This document shows, piece by piece, positions 45,847 to 52,718 of a DNA stretch of 57,786 bases. Positions within the stretch are counted from its first letter, which is position 1; each line of letters opens with the position of its first letter. The notes beneath the pieces were generated by a model. It was not told the origin of the DNA and made no database searches. It saw only the letters and a list, made by a program, of their open reading frames with translations. A program made the position numbers and the translations under genes. This DNA comes from Prolixibacteraceae bacterium (GTDB taxonomy: Bacteria; Bacteroidota; Bacteroidia; Bacteroidales; Prolixibacteraceae). The stretch lies in NCBI GenBank assembly GCA_019459525.1, contig JAIBEY010000018.1, forward strand, positions 1 through 57,786, written 5' to 3'.

Positions 45847-45866
45847 TAGTATATACTAGTTATGCC
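45847..45866 (+). other. Candidate attI recombination site
   Basis: A perfect 12-bp palindrome, TAGTATATACTA, is immediately followed by G/TTATGCCGA (G at 45859). The TTATGC after the G is complementary to the end of the first cassette (GCATAAC at 46210-46216), so the first cassette begins here. TACCA/TGGTA arms (45833-45848) add a second inverted repeat. Confidence 0.6.
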
Positions 45867-45907
45867 GAATTTTAACTGAACGTCGGTGCAATGATAAAGA
45901 TTACGTG

Positions 45908-46071
45908 CTTTTAGGAGGGATTTAACAGAATCCTGAAAGGAATTCTGGATCGAGTATTGCGGAGAACCGCGAGAAAGTGTACTTTCTAAAGCGTTGACGC
46001 TTAGATACTCGATCAAAGTTACAGGAAATATTTGACAAAGTCAATACCTGTAATGGAAATCCCTCAAAAAG
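45908..46071 (+). ncRNA. Multibranched structured RNA in the first cassette
   Basis: Nested perfect helices: CTTTT/AAAAG and GAGGGATTT/AAATCCCTC (9 bp, 45915-45923 with 46057-46065) close a junction with three arms. Arm 1 is CAGAATCC/GGAATTCTG (one bulge). Arm 2 is GATCGAGTAT/ATACTCGATC (10 bp), itself closing three hairpins: GCGG-agaa-CCGC, AGAAAG-tgta-CTTTCT and AAGCG-ttga-CGCTT. Arm 3 is TTACAGG/CCTGTAA with an inner TTGAC/GTCAA. No reading frame covers it. No known RNA family was recognised. A -7 promoter box lies about 60 bp upstream. Confidence 0.75.
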
Positions 46072-46089
46072 GCACTATCTTTAAATCAC

Positions 46090-46197
46090 GTAAAAATTGA
46101 CTATCGATAGCTTCTCGCTATCAGACAATAAATTTTTACTTAATGCACCGAGATTCTAACCGTTAAAACTGTCAGTTTTTTCTTCCGGTTAACACCG
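46090..46197 (+). ncRNA. Further hairpins downstream in the first cassette
   Basis: GTAAAAATT/AATTTTTAC (9 bp) encloses GATAGC-ttctc-GCTATC. AAAACT-gtc-AGTTTT follows with a T-run and may be a terminator. CCGG-ttaaca-CCGG comes next. Together with the branch above, nearly all of this 439-bp cassette is paired. It may be one longer RNA. Confidence 0.55.
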
Positions 46198-46212
46198 GGA
46201 AAAAACTCAGCA

Positions 46213-46301
46213 TAACTACGGATACCCGTCAAGTCGGGCAACATTTCGTTGTAGCAACGAAAGTGTTTCAAAGCCCGCCCTGCGTGTATCCTTTTCCGTT
46301 A
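46213..46301 (+). repeat. attC-like site 0 (89 bp, divergent)
   Basis: Starts TAACTACGGATAC and ends GTATCCTTTTCCGTTA: the GGATAC/GTATCC arms pair, as do GTCGGGC/GCCCG. It shares the outer plan and the CCCGTCAAGT and CTGCGTGTA blocks with the other sites but has a shorter, different centre. The cassette it belongs to was probably captured from a different array. Confidence 0.8.
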
Positions 46302-46314
46302 TGGGCAAGGCTAA

Positions 46315-46569
46315 GTGCGACAACCGTTCATTGAAAATATCGTCCCAACATTGGGACAAAAGAGTCTGAGTTTAAAGGTGACATTGACTGTTGAATTTGC
46401 AATGTCCTTAGTTGGAGTGGTGACATTCTCCTCGTTGGAGACAATGATGTTAATTCAAAACTTTACGACTATGATAGACAAAATCAAAAGTGTAGTAGTT
46501 GGGGTTGCTCTCGTGGGGAGAATGGTGCCTACTCCGAACTATAAGACATTGAAAACTGCATTTAATTAA
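46315..46569 (+). CDS. Possible small protein in cassette 1 (doubtful)
   Basis: An 84-codon frame starting at GTG 14 bp after the attC-like site. It has a moderately hydrophobic middle (VGVVTFSSLETMMLIQ) but no recognised feature, and its end overlaps the tRNA-like element. It may be a real cassette gene or chance. Confidence 0.3.
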   Translation: MRQPFIENIVPTLGQKSLSLKVTLTVEFAMSLVGVVTFSSLETMMLIQNFTTMIDKIKSVVVGVALVGRMVPTPNYKTLKTAFN

Positions 46570-46620
46570 CCTGGATTCAGGACTGAGAGTAAGGGGGTTC
46601 GAGTCCCCCTCTCCCCACCA
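46515..46620 (+). tRNA. tRNA-like element: T arm, acceptor stem and CCA, 5' half not tRNA-like
   Basis: At the 3' side GGGGG-TTCGAGT-CCCCC is a perfect T arm with the TTCRANY loop. TCTCCCC then A and CCA complete an acceptor strand. GGGGAGA at 46515-46521 can pair with TCTCCCC over 7 bp. The 71 nt between do not form recognisable D and anticodon arms, apart from a CCTG-gatt-CAGG hairpin. So this is a tRNA-like terminus or decayed tRNA rather than a normal tRNA. It lies inside a cassette and must have moved with it. Confidence 0.5.
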
Positions 46621-46644
46621 TTTGACATTACTAAAACAAAAAAT

Positions 46645-46983
46645 ATGGCTTTAACAATTGAGACACTAACGGTTCTAAACCAATACATTAATGGAGTAAT
46701 GAGCCGTGCAGACCATCATGCACTTAATGTAAATGAAGTAGTTTTAACTCTTGCTGGAGCAGTGATCTGGCGAGCAACTCAAGACGTTGAGGTAAGAACC
46801 TATAATGAGGAAACTGCAAACATTTTATGGGTGACTATTAATGGACATCGTTATGCTTTAGCTTTTAATCATCAGATTGGTGAAATTGAGCTACATGACA
46901 GAACGCAAAATGGAATTGTGTTAGCAAAATTCAACAATTCGACAAGTGCAACTGAAGTAAAAACAATATTTGCTGGACTATGA
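46645..46983 (+). CDS. Hypothetical cassette 1 protein
   Basis: A 112-aa soluble protein with alternating strands (for example NILWVTINGHRYALAFNHQ) and an N-terminal helix. No signal peptide, no recognised family. It ends 20 bp before the attC-like site 1, as usual for a cassette gene, and reads away from the integrase. Confidence 0.7.
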   Translation: MALTIETLTVLNQYINGVMSRADHHALNVNEVVLTLAGAVIWRATQDVEVRTYNEETANILWVTINGHRYALAFNHQIGEIELHDRTQNGIVLAKFNNSTSATEVKTIFAGL

Positions 46984-47002
46984 CAGGAAAAAGCCCAGCC
47001 CA

Positions 47003-47126
47003 TAACTTCAGCTACCCGTCAAGCGCGGCAGCGGTGGTTTTCGGTGGGCATCTTTCCGCCCGGTCGGCTTTTCGGCTTGACAGGAAATCGCCCGCAATCC
47101 GCCCCTGCGTGTAGCTTCCTACGTTA
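47003..47126 (+). repeat. attC-like site 1 (124 bp)
   Basis: TAACTTCAGCTAC at the left pairs in pattern with GTAGCTTCCTACGTTA at the right (GCTAC/GTAGC, TAAC/GTTA). Interior arms include GTCAAG with CTTGAC. It closes cassette 1; GCCCATAAC is the complement of GTTATGGGC at the cassette start. Confidence 0.85.
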
Positions 47127-47173
47127 GCAGCAACCATATTGAGGCATCCGCTTGACAATTAAAAGTATAGTTA

Positions 47174-47623
47174 ATGACAAAGAAAAAAAGACTTTCATCT
47201 AATTTGACACTGCCATACAAATTCATTGTTCCATTGATTCTTATTGGACTTGCAGTATTGTTTAATCTATTGATTGACAAGGATGCTAATCAAGGATACT
47301 TTATTCCTGTGAATTTGTTTTTTCTATTATTCTTTTTGGTTGCTTATTTGCCACTCCGAGACTTGAAAAAAGTCGAATATGACAGAGAAAATTTAATAGT
47401 TTCAAACTTCATCAATACGGAGAGATTTCGACTAAGAGATGTTATCAAAATAAAACGCTGGTTGTTTTTCTTCTACAAAATTTCTGTGCGACATGACACA
47501 GAGACGAAGAAAATCAAATTTTTATCTCCGGCAAGAGAAAGAATGTTTAAACCATTCAAAAAGCTTGACTCAATAATTAAATTTGAAAAGAAATTAGATG
47601 AAACAAAGAATGGCAGCTGCTAA
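47174..47623 (+). CDS. Cassette 2 membrane protein
   Basis: A 149-aa protein with two membrane helices close together (about 16-34 and 44-62), then a basic cytoplasmic part of about 85 residues with a strand-rich, PH-like pattern (NLIVSNFINTERFRLRDVI). It resembles small integron cassette membrane proteins in size and layout, but no family was recognised. The stop codon TAA is the first part of the attC-like site (TAAC), so gene and site abut exactly. Confidence 0.75.
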   Translation: MTKKKRLSSNLTLPYKFIVPLILIGLAVLFNLLIDKDANQGYFIPVNLFFLLFFLVAYLPLRDLKKVEYDRENLIVSNFINTERFRLRDVIKIKRWLFFFYKISVRHDTETKKIKFLSPARERMFKPFKKLDSIIKFEKKLDETKNGSC

Positions 47624-47744
47624 CTTCAGCTACCCGTCAAGTGCGGGTTCGGTGGTTTTCGGTGTGTATCTTTCCGCCCGGGCTGCTTTTCGGCTTGACA
47701 GGAAATCGCCCGCAGTCCGCCCCTGCGTGTAGCTTCCTACGTTA
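47621..47744 (+). repeat. attC-like site 2 (124 bp)
   Basis: Near-identical to site 1, with a GGTTCGGTGG/GTGTGTATC centre variant. GCTGCTAAC at its left is the complement of GTTAGCAGC at the start of cassette 2. Confidence 0.85.
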
Positions 47745-48048
47745 TATGCGCATATTGGTCGCGACTTGACAGAGAATTGGGTTTTAACCAATTATTGGTT
47801 TTCGCTCTTTGAAACGGTTTTGGGGTTTGATGGATTTTCGCTTTTGGAAACGCGCTGAAAAAATCGCTTTTTCAAACGCAATCGCGGCTTGACAGAGACG
47901 AGCTTTTGGAATTGTAGTTGAAAGCTTTTGGAAACGGCATCGGGTTTTGACAGGCACGAGCTTTTGGACAGGCCGTTGAAAAGTGACTTTTTGAAACGTA
48001 ATTGCTGAAAATTTAGATAGAGTTTTTAATGAAAATGAATACGCGCAA
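47745..48048 (+). other. Non-coding cassette 3 with internal repeats
   Basis: About 300 bp without a reading frame above 25 codons on +. It contains three or four imperfect repeats built from TTGACAG, GAGCTTTTGG and CTTTTTGAAACG. AACCAA-tta-TTGGTT is a perfect hairpin at 47786-47800. It may give a small RNA or act as a regulatory or spacer cassette. Confidence 0.6.
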
Positions 48049-48172
48049 TAACTTCAGCTACCCGTCAAGTGCGGCAGCGGTGGTTTTCGGTGGGCATCTT
48101 TCCGCCCAAGCAGCTTTTCGGCTTGACAGGAAATCGCCCGCAATCCGCACCTGCGTGTAGCTTCCTACGTTA
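48049..48172 (+). repeat. attC-like site 3 (124 bp)
   Basis: Same family. The left end GCGCAATAAC is complementary to GTTATATGCGC at the start of cassette 3, with one extra base. Confidence 0.85.
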
Positions 48173-48202
48173 GCTGCAAGCCAAACAAAAAGACACAGAG
48201 CC

Positions 48203-48757
48203 ATGACAATAAGACAAAAAGTAAAACCTAGACAAATAATTATTATTGCGACAGCTTTAATATTATTCATGTTTGGTGGAATATTTGCCGGGATTAGTGG
48301 GGTATGGAAAATGGTGAATTATCATCACCCATATTTATTTGGATTTATATTTGGAGGTATTGGTTGGATATTTGGGCTTTTCACTTATTACAAACTTTTT
48401 ATAGCTCACAAAGCCAAGAATCTATTTGACGAATTCCCCGCTTTACTATGTATATCAATCGGATTTATAGGCCTTTTTTTATTTCTTAGTCCAGTGTTGA
48501 ATCAAGAATTGTCCGTTAATAAAAAGTGTGACAATTACATTGTGATTCAAAAAGATAAAAACGTTAGCAGTGCAAGAAATCCAAAGATTTTTTCATTGTA
48601 TGTTAAGATTAACGACAAGTCATACAGACTAATTTGCAGTTCCGATTATTGGAATAATGTCTCCATCGGACAGAGTATAGACATATGTTTACATAAAAGC
48701 AATTTGGGCTTTGACTTTTTTAGCTTAAAAGATGATAAAAAGAAGGCCAGCAGCTAA
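48203..48757 (+). CDS. Cassette 4 membrane protein
   Basis: A 184-aa protein with three membrane helices (about 12-33, 45-64 and 81-98) and a C-terminal domain of about 80 residues with beta strands (YVKINDKSYRLICSSDYW), resembling small DUF3592-like proteins in outline only. The TAA stop overlaps the first base of the attC-like site. It has no neighbour of related function. Confidence 0.75.
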   Translation: MTIRQKVKPRQIIIIATALILFMFGGIFAGISGVWKMVNYHHPYLFGFIFGGIGWIFGLFTYYKLFIAHKAKNLFDEFPALLCISIGFIGLFLFLSPVLNQELSVNKKCDNYIVIQKDKNVSSARNPKIFSLYVKINDKSYRLICSSDYWNNVSIGQSIDICLHKSNLGFDFFSLKDDKKKASS

Positions 48758-48877
48758 CTTCAGCTACCCGCAAGTCGGGCAGCAGTGGTTTTCGGTGGGT
48801 ATCTTTCCGCTCGGGCTGCTTTTCGGCTTGACAGGAAATCGCCCGCAATCCGCACCTGCGTGTAGCTTCCTACGTTA
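48755..48877 (+). repeat. attC-like site 4 (123 bp)
   Basis: Same family, one base shorter on the left (CCCGCAAGTCGGGC). The left end GCAGCTAAC is the exact complement of GTTAGCTGC at the start of cassette 4. Confidence 0.85.
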
Positions 48878-48928
48878 TGCGTCATGTTAAGTGCCGTGCA
48901 ATCGACAAGACAATGAATAATAAAGGCA

Positions 48929-50845
48929 ATGAATAATAAAGAAAATGTAATACAAGGCTCGCTCTTTGAGGAAGATTATCTGATAAGAACATTAGGAAAT
49001 CTTGGCAATACGCCAGACATAGCATTAACCGAGTTAGTTGCAAATTCATGGGATGCAGGAGCTACTCATGTTGACATATTTATCCCTGAGAAAAAGGGAG
49101 ATTTATTAACAATTGTAGATGATGGAATAGGATTAACAAAGGATGAATTTTTCTCCCGTTGGATGAAACTTGGATACAATAGGTTAAAACACCAAGGTAA
49201 AAAAGTTGAGTTTCCTAATGGAATAGATTTACAAAGGTTCGCTTATGGAAGAAACGGTGTCGGTAGGCATGGAATGCTTTGCTTTAATAGTGAATACGTT
49301 GTAATTACAAATAAAAAAGGAATAGAATCGAAATTCACTATTTCGACAAAAAGTGAAAAAGAGCCGTTTCTTATAAAAAAAGAAAGTTTTAAAAAATCCA
49401 CTAAACATGGAACTCGATTAGAAGTGATTGTTGAAAAGAATCTACCAAAACCGGAACAAATACTAGAAATTATTTCAGCAAGATTTCTTCATGATCCAAA
49501 GTTTATTATTTCAATAAATAATAAAACAATTCAATTAGAACAACACAAGGGACTTGTTGATTCAGTTGAAATTGAAGAAGGCGAAATAAAACTCTATGTA
49601 CATCTAATTGACTCAAAAAAATCTAGAAAATCTACATTATATCAAGGAATTGCTATTTGGCAAGGAGGAAGACTAATTGGGGAACCGTCTTGGATCATTG
49701 GTAAAAATATGGTCTTAGATGGTCGGTCAAAACAAGCCAAAAGATATTCAGTTGTAGTTCAAACTAACGATTTGGCTGATTTTATAACAGAAGACTGGTC
49801 TGGGTTCAAGAAAAACTCTGATTTGGATAGCGTTTTTGACAAAATTAGTAATTGTGTTCAGACAATGTTTTCAAAGATTGCGACTGAAAATATTGAAGAA
49901 ACAACAGCTCAAATTAAAAGAGAGTATAAAAAAGAGTATGCTGATTTAAGTCCATTAGCAAAATATGAGTTTAATGAGGCCATTCATAATATCACCATTT
50001 CCAATCCTACCGCTCGGCAAGATTCAATTGCATTAGCTGTAGAAACAGTAATAAAACTTGAACAAACTAGAAGTGGCAGTGAATTACTTAAAAAACTTTC
50101 GACTTTTTCTCCCGATGATGTTGATGGCTTAAATAAGATTTTAGATAACTGGAGTATAAAGGATGCTTTAACAGTACTGGATGAGATTGACAAACGTATT
50201 TCAGTAATTGAAGCAATAAGAAAGCTATCGAATGATTCAACTGTTGATGAACTTCATGTCTTACATCCATTAGTTGCAAGCGCAAGATGGATTTTTGGAC
50301 CAGAATTTGATTCGCCAGAATTCTCATCGAATAACCAGTTGCAAACAACTGTAGAAAAAGTTTTCGGTAAAAAAGTCGATAAAAATATTTTCAGAAATTA
50401 TAAGAAAAGACCTGATATTGTTGTGTTAGGAAATTCTACTTTCTCAATAACATCAACAGTTTCATATGACAATGACAATGGTCTTTCGACCTTAAATAAA
50501 ATTCTAATAATAGAATTAAAACGAGGTGGTTTTAAACTTGGAAGAGAGGAACGAAATCAAGCAGTTGGTTATGTGGAAGATTTTATGAATTGTGGAACAA
50601 TTATAGGAACTCCATATATTAATGCTTTTGTAGTTGGTGAATCTTTTAGTGAAAATATTCAACCAATACAAGCAATTGAAAACAAGAATAAAGTAGAAAT
50701 GGGCAAAGTACAAATTTGTCTATTCTCACAGATAGTTGATTCATCTGAAAGAAGATTGTTTAATTTAAGAGGTAGATTAAATGATAGATACTCAGATATT
50801 CCTGGGATTGAATTATTTGAAAAACAAAAAAAATTAGCAATATAA
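48929..50845 (+). CDS. GHKL ATPase fused to a PD-(D/E)XK nuclease-like domain (probable defence gene)
   Basis: A 638-aa protein. N-terminal GHKL/MORC-like ATPase: N box with N39 and D42 (ELVANSWDAGA), DDGIG at 64-68, and the ATP lid GRNGVGRHG at 107-115. A transducer-like and helical middle follows. The C-terminal part has D496 (RPDIVVLG) and E529-x-K531 (IIELKRGG), the PD-(D/E)XK arrangement. MORC-type GHKL ATPases joined to nucleases are known in bacterial restriction-like systems. It is the largest cassette. A 14-bp tandem repeat at its start creates a short decoy frame (48913) before the true ATG. Confidence 0.8.
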   Translation: MNNKENVIQGSLFEEDYLIRTLGNLGNTPDIALTELVANSWDAGATHVDIFIPEKKGDLLTIVDDGIGLTKDEFFSRWMKLGYNRLKHQGKKVEFPNGIDLQRFAYGRNGVGRHGMLCFNSEYVVITNKKGIESKFTISTKSEKEPFLIKKESFKKSTKHGTRLEVIVEKNLPKPEQILEIISARFLHDPKFIISINNKTIQLEQHKGLVDSVEIEEGEIKLYVHLIDSKKSRKSTLYQGIAIWQGGRLIGEPSWIIGKNMVLDGRSKQAKRYSVVVQTNDLADFITEDWSGFKKNSDLDSVFDKISNCVQTMFSKIATENIEETTAQIKREYKKEYADLSPLAKYEFNEAIHNITISNPTARQDSIALAVETVIKLEQTRSGSELLKKLSTFSPDDVDGLNKILDNWSIKDALTVLDEIDKRISVIEAIRKLSNDSTVDELHVLHPLVASARWIFGPEFDSPEFSSNNQLQTTVEKVFGKKVDKNIFRNYKKRPDIVVLGNSTFSITSTVSYDNDNGLSTLNKILIIELKRGGFKLGREERNQAVGYVEDFMNCGTIIGTPYINAFVVGESFSENIQPIQAIENKNKVEMGKVQICLFSQIVDSSERRLFNLRGRLNDRYSDIPGIELFEKQKKLAI

Positions 50846-50858
50846 AAACACGAACGCA

Positions 50859-50982
50859 CAACTTCAGCTACCCGTCAAGTGCGGCAGCAGTGGTTTTCGG
50901 TGGGCATCTTTCCGCCCGGGCAGTTTCTCGGCTTGACAGGAAATCGCCCGCAGTCCCCCCCTGCGTGTAGCTTCCTACGTTA
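50859..50982 (+). repeat. attC-like site 5 (124 bp)
   Basis: Same family; the left core is CAAC in place of TAAC. ACGCACAAC is complementary to GTTATGCGT at the start of cassette 5 apart from one base. Confidence 0.8.
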
Positions 50983-51001
50983 GCATTTATTTAATAAACA
51001 T

Positions 51002-51880
51002 ATGAGACAGATTACCATTATATCAAGCATTTTTATTTTACTGATCTCCGTAAATTCTTACAGTCAAGAAACTAAAAGAAAAACAGTACAGAAAGAAAGA
51101 TATGTAGAGGAATACGATGTACTAAAAGAAGATAAAAAAGTTAAACATGGTCAGTATGTTAAATTCGAAAAATATATCCTTGACAGAAAGATACCAATTG
51201 AATTTGGCTTTTTCGATAATGGCAAGAGAGTTGGAGAATGGTACTTCTTTTATTTAAATGGTGGTTTAAAATCATATGGCAATTATCATAACGGGCTAAA
51301 ACATGGACTTTGGAAAGAATATTACAAACCTGTAAATAAAGAAGAATCATTATCAGCTTTTCTAAATGGGCAAAGTGATGTAAGAATTGATGAAAATGGA
51401 AGCTTAACTGTTGAAAAAAATGATAAGTTAATATCTGCAATAGGAGTATACGAATCGAACAAAAAGTTAGGTTCTTGGAATTATTATGGCAATAAATCGA
51501 ACTTAATTCACAAATACGACCATTCATTAGATAAATTGCTTATTTCTTCGGTCTCAGATTCCACAAATCTAAAGTGTCCTTTTTTAGGTGGTATTGACAG
51601 ATTTTTTGAATATTATTTTGAAAGAGAGGAAGCTTTGGATTACAAAGATTATCCGTTGTATTTAAAAGTAGTCTTAAAAATAGGTACCATCAATGAAAAA
51701 TTAACAATTGAAAGAATTAGTTCAATTGGAGATGAAACCGCTGCTCTTGAACTTGAGCAACTTATTCGATCATTTCCAAATGATTGGATAGGTTCATACA
51801 TTGAAAAGCCAATTATTCTGACAATAGAACGCAAATTGGATTCAAATAAATTATTAATCAATGCTACGTTCAATCCATAA
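51002..51880 (+). CDS. Exported MORN-like repeat protein (cassette 6)
   Basis: A 292-aa protein with a signal peptide (about 1-21, ending SYSQ) and MORN-like units (GKRVGEWYFFYLNGGLKSYG then NGLKHGLWKEYY). A C-terminal domain of about 100 residues is rich in charged strands (TonB-like energy-coupling outline: KVVLKIGTINEKLTI). It is probably periplasmic or envelope-associated. It ends 12 bp before the decayed last attC-like site. Confidence 0.75.
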   Translation: MRQITIISSIFILLISVNSYSQETKRKTVQKERYVEEYDVLKEDKKVKHGQYVKFEKYILDRKIPIEFGFFDNGKRVGEWYFFYLNGGLKSYGNYHNGLKHGLWKEYYKPVNKEESLSAFLNGQSDVRIDENGSLTVEKNDKLISAIGVYESNKKLGSWNYYGNKSNLIHKYDHSLDKLLISSVSDSTNLKCPFLGGIDRFFEYYFEREEALDYKDYPLYLKVVLKIGTINEKLTIERISSIGDETAALELEQLIRSFPNDWIGSYIEKPIILTIERKLDSNKLLINATFNP

Positions 51881-51892
51881 ACAAACAAATGC

Positions 51893-51978
51893 TACCATCA
51901 GCTACCCGCAAGTCCGGCAGCAGTGGTTTTCGGTGTGTATCTTTTCGCTCAGGCTGTTTCAAAATTTGTGTGCCGTTA
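51893..51978 (+). repeat. attC-like site 6 (decayed, 86 bp)
   Basis: Keeps CAGCTACCCGCAAGT, GTGGTTTTCGG and a terminal GTTA, but has lost the CTTGACAGG...CTGCG block and its left core is TACC. AAATGCTACC still complements GTTAGCATTT at the start of cassette 6. It is the last recognisable site and is probably inactive. Confidence 0.75.
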
Positions 51979-51993
51979 TAAATAAACAGAGCT

Positions 51994-52182
51994 ATGAAAA
52001 TATCAAACGTACTACTGATTTTGGTTTTTATGATTTTAATGACTGCCTGCAATAATCGGGAGGTTCAACGCCCTGCCATTACCAAACACCTGAACAATAT
52101 TTTTGAAAGCGGCGAATTGGACGAAAAAGTGGTATGTTCCATTTTGGAATTAACCACTCAACCCAACGATGTGGCGTTATAA
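51994..52182 (+). pseudogene. Chimeric fragment: lipoprotein signal joined to a RhuM-family piece
   Basis: The first 23 codons repeat the start of the lipoprotein gene at 52194 (MKISNVLLILVFMILMTACN). The remaining 40 codons (VQRPAITKHLNNIFESGELD) match the DNA-binding part of RhuM/virulence proteins, truncated on both sides. So a RhuM fragment has been inserted after a duplicated lipoprotein start. Both copies of the start are preceded by GTTATAA, the cassette-type junction. Confidence 0.7.
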
Positions 52183-52193
52183 AAAACAGAGCA

Positions 52194-52667
52194 ATGAAAA
52201 TATCAAACGTACTACTGATTTTAGTTTTTATGATTTTAATGACTGCCTGTAACAATCGGGATAAGTCGAAAAAGGACAAGGAAATTGTTGGACAAACTCC
52301 GATGTGGGATTACGATTGCGACAGCATTTCGAAACTTAAAAATGTAAACGCAGACACTTTGACCTACGCACAGTTGATAAAGGGTATCAACGACAAATAT
52401 TTGGACCAGGTATTTCTTGAGTTTGTGAAGGTTTCGCACGACACCATTTTTGTTGCGATAAAAAATAGCACCTATTTAACCCAGCAGATGGGAACTTGCG
52501 GCGCCAACCAATACATGATTTCAACAACTTTTGCATTGACAGAGCTAAATGATATTAAAAATGTGGCTTTTGACTTTGTAGCTGGCGACCATGCATGGCC
52601 CGGGATAAATAACCGGGAATCGTATTGGTACATGGTAAAACACAAAGACAGATTGAATCATGAATGA
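52194..52667 (+). CDS. Lipoprotein of unknown function
   Basis: A 157-aa protein with a lipoprotein signal (LILMTACN, lipidated Cys at 19) and a soluble domain with two further Cys residues in the segment around DCDS and MGTCGAN. The start chosen aligns with the duplicated upstream copy. It may be the gene of an eighth cassette whose attC has been lost. Confidence 0.65.
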   Translation: MKISNVLLILVFMILMTACNNRDKSKKDKEIVGQTPMWDYDCDSISKLKNVNADTLTYAQLIKGINDKYLDQVFLEFVKVSHDTIFVAIKNSTYLTQQMGTCGANQYMISTTFALTELNDIKNVAFDFVAGDHAWPGINNRESYWYMVKHKDRLNHE

Positions 52668-52718
52668 CATCCCCTAACAGGCAACCAAACTGACATTCAC
52701 CAATTAATAAAAGCAGAA

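Larger units (their letters stand above)
45859..51978 (+). mobile_element. Integron-like cassette array, seven cassettes
   Basis: Seven cassettes follow each other with junctions after G at 45859, 46298, 47123, 47741, 48169, 48874, 50979 and 51975. For each, the start (G/TTA...) is complementary to the bases at its own TAAC end: GTTATGGGC with GCCCATAAC; GTTAGCAGC with GCTGCTAAC; GTTAGCTGC with GCAGCTAAC; GTTATGCGT with ACGCACAAC; GTTAGCATTT with AAATGCTACC; the other two differ by one base or gap. The 3' ends are imperfect palindromes. All confident genes point away from the integrase. This is how integron cassettes look after circle insertion at attC. Confidence 0.85.

Noticed and set aside
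45908-46071. Group I or group II intron, or a tmRNA, as explanation for the folded RNA
   Set aside because: It is too short for these introns, has no recognisable core or domain V, and no tRNA-like ends or tag frame are present in this segment.
46515-46620. Functional standard tRNA gene
   Set aside because: The T arm and acceptor are good, but D and anticodon arms cannot be formed in the 71-nt middle, which is too long for a normal tRNA.
47003-50982. The repeated 124-bp units as a CRISPR array
   Set aside because: The repeats are far too long, the spacing is 0.4-2.1 kb, and the intervals mostly contain genes.
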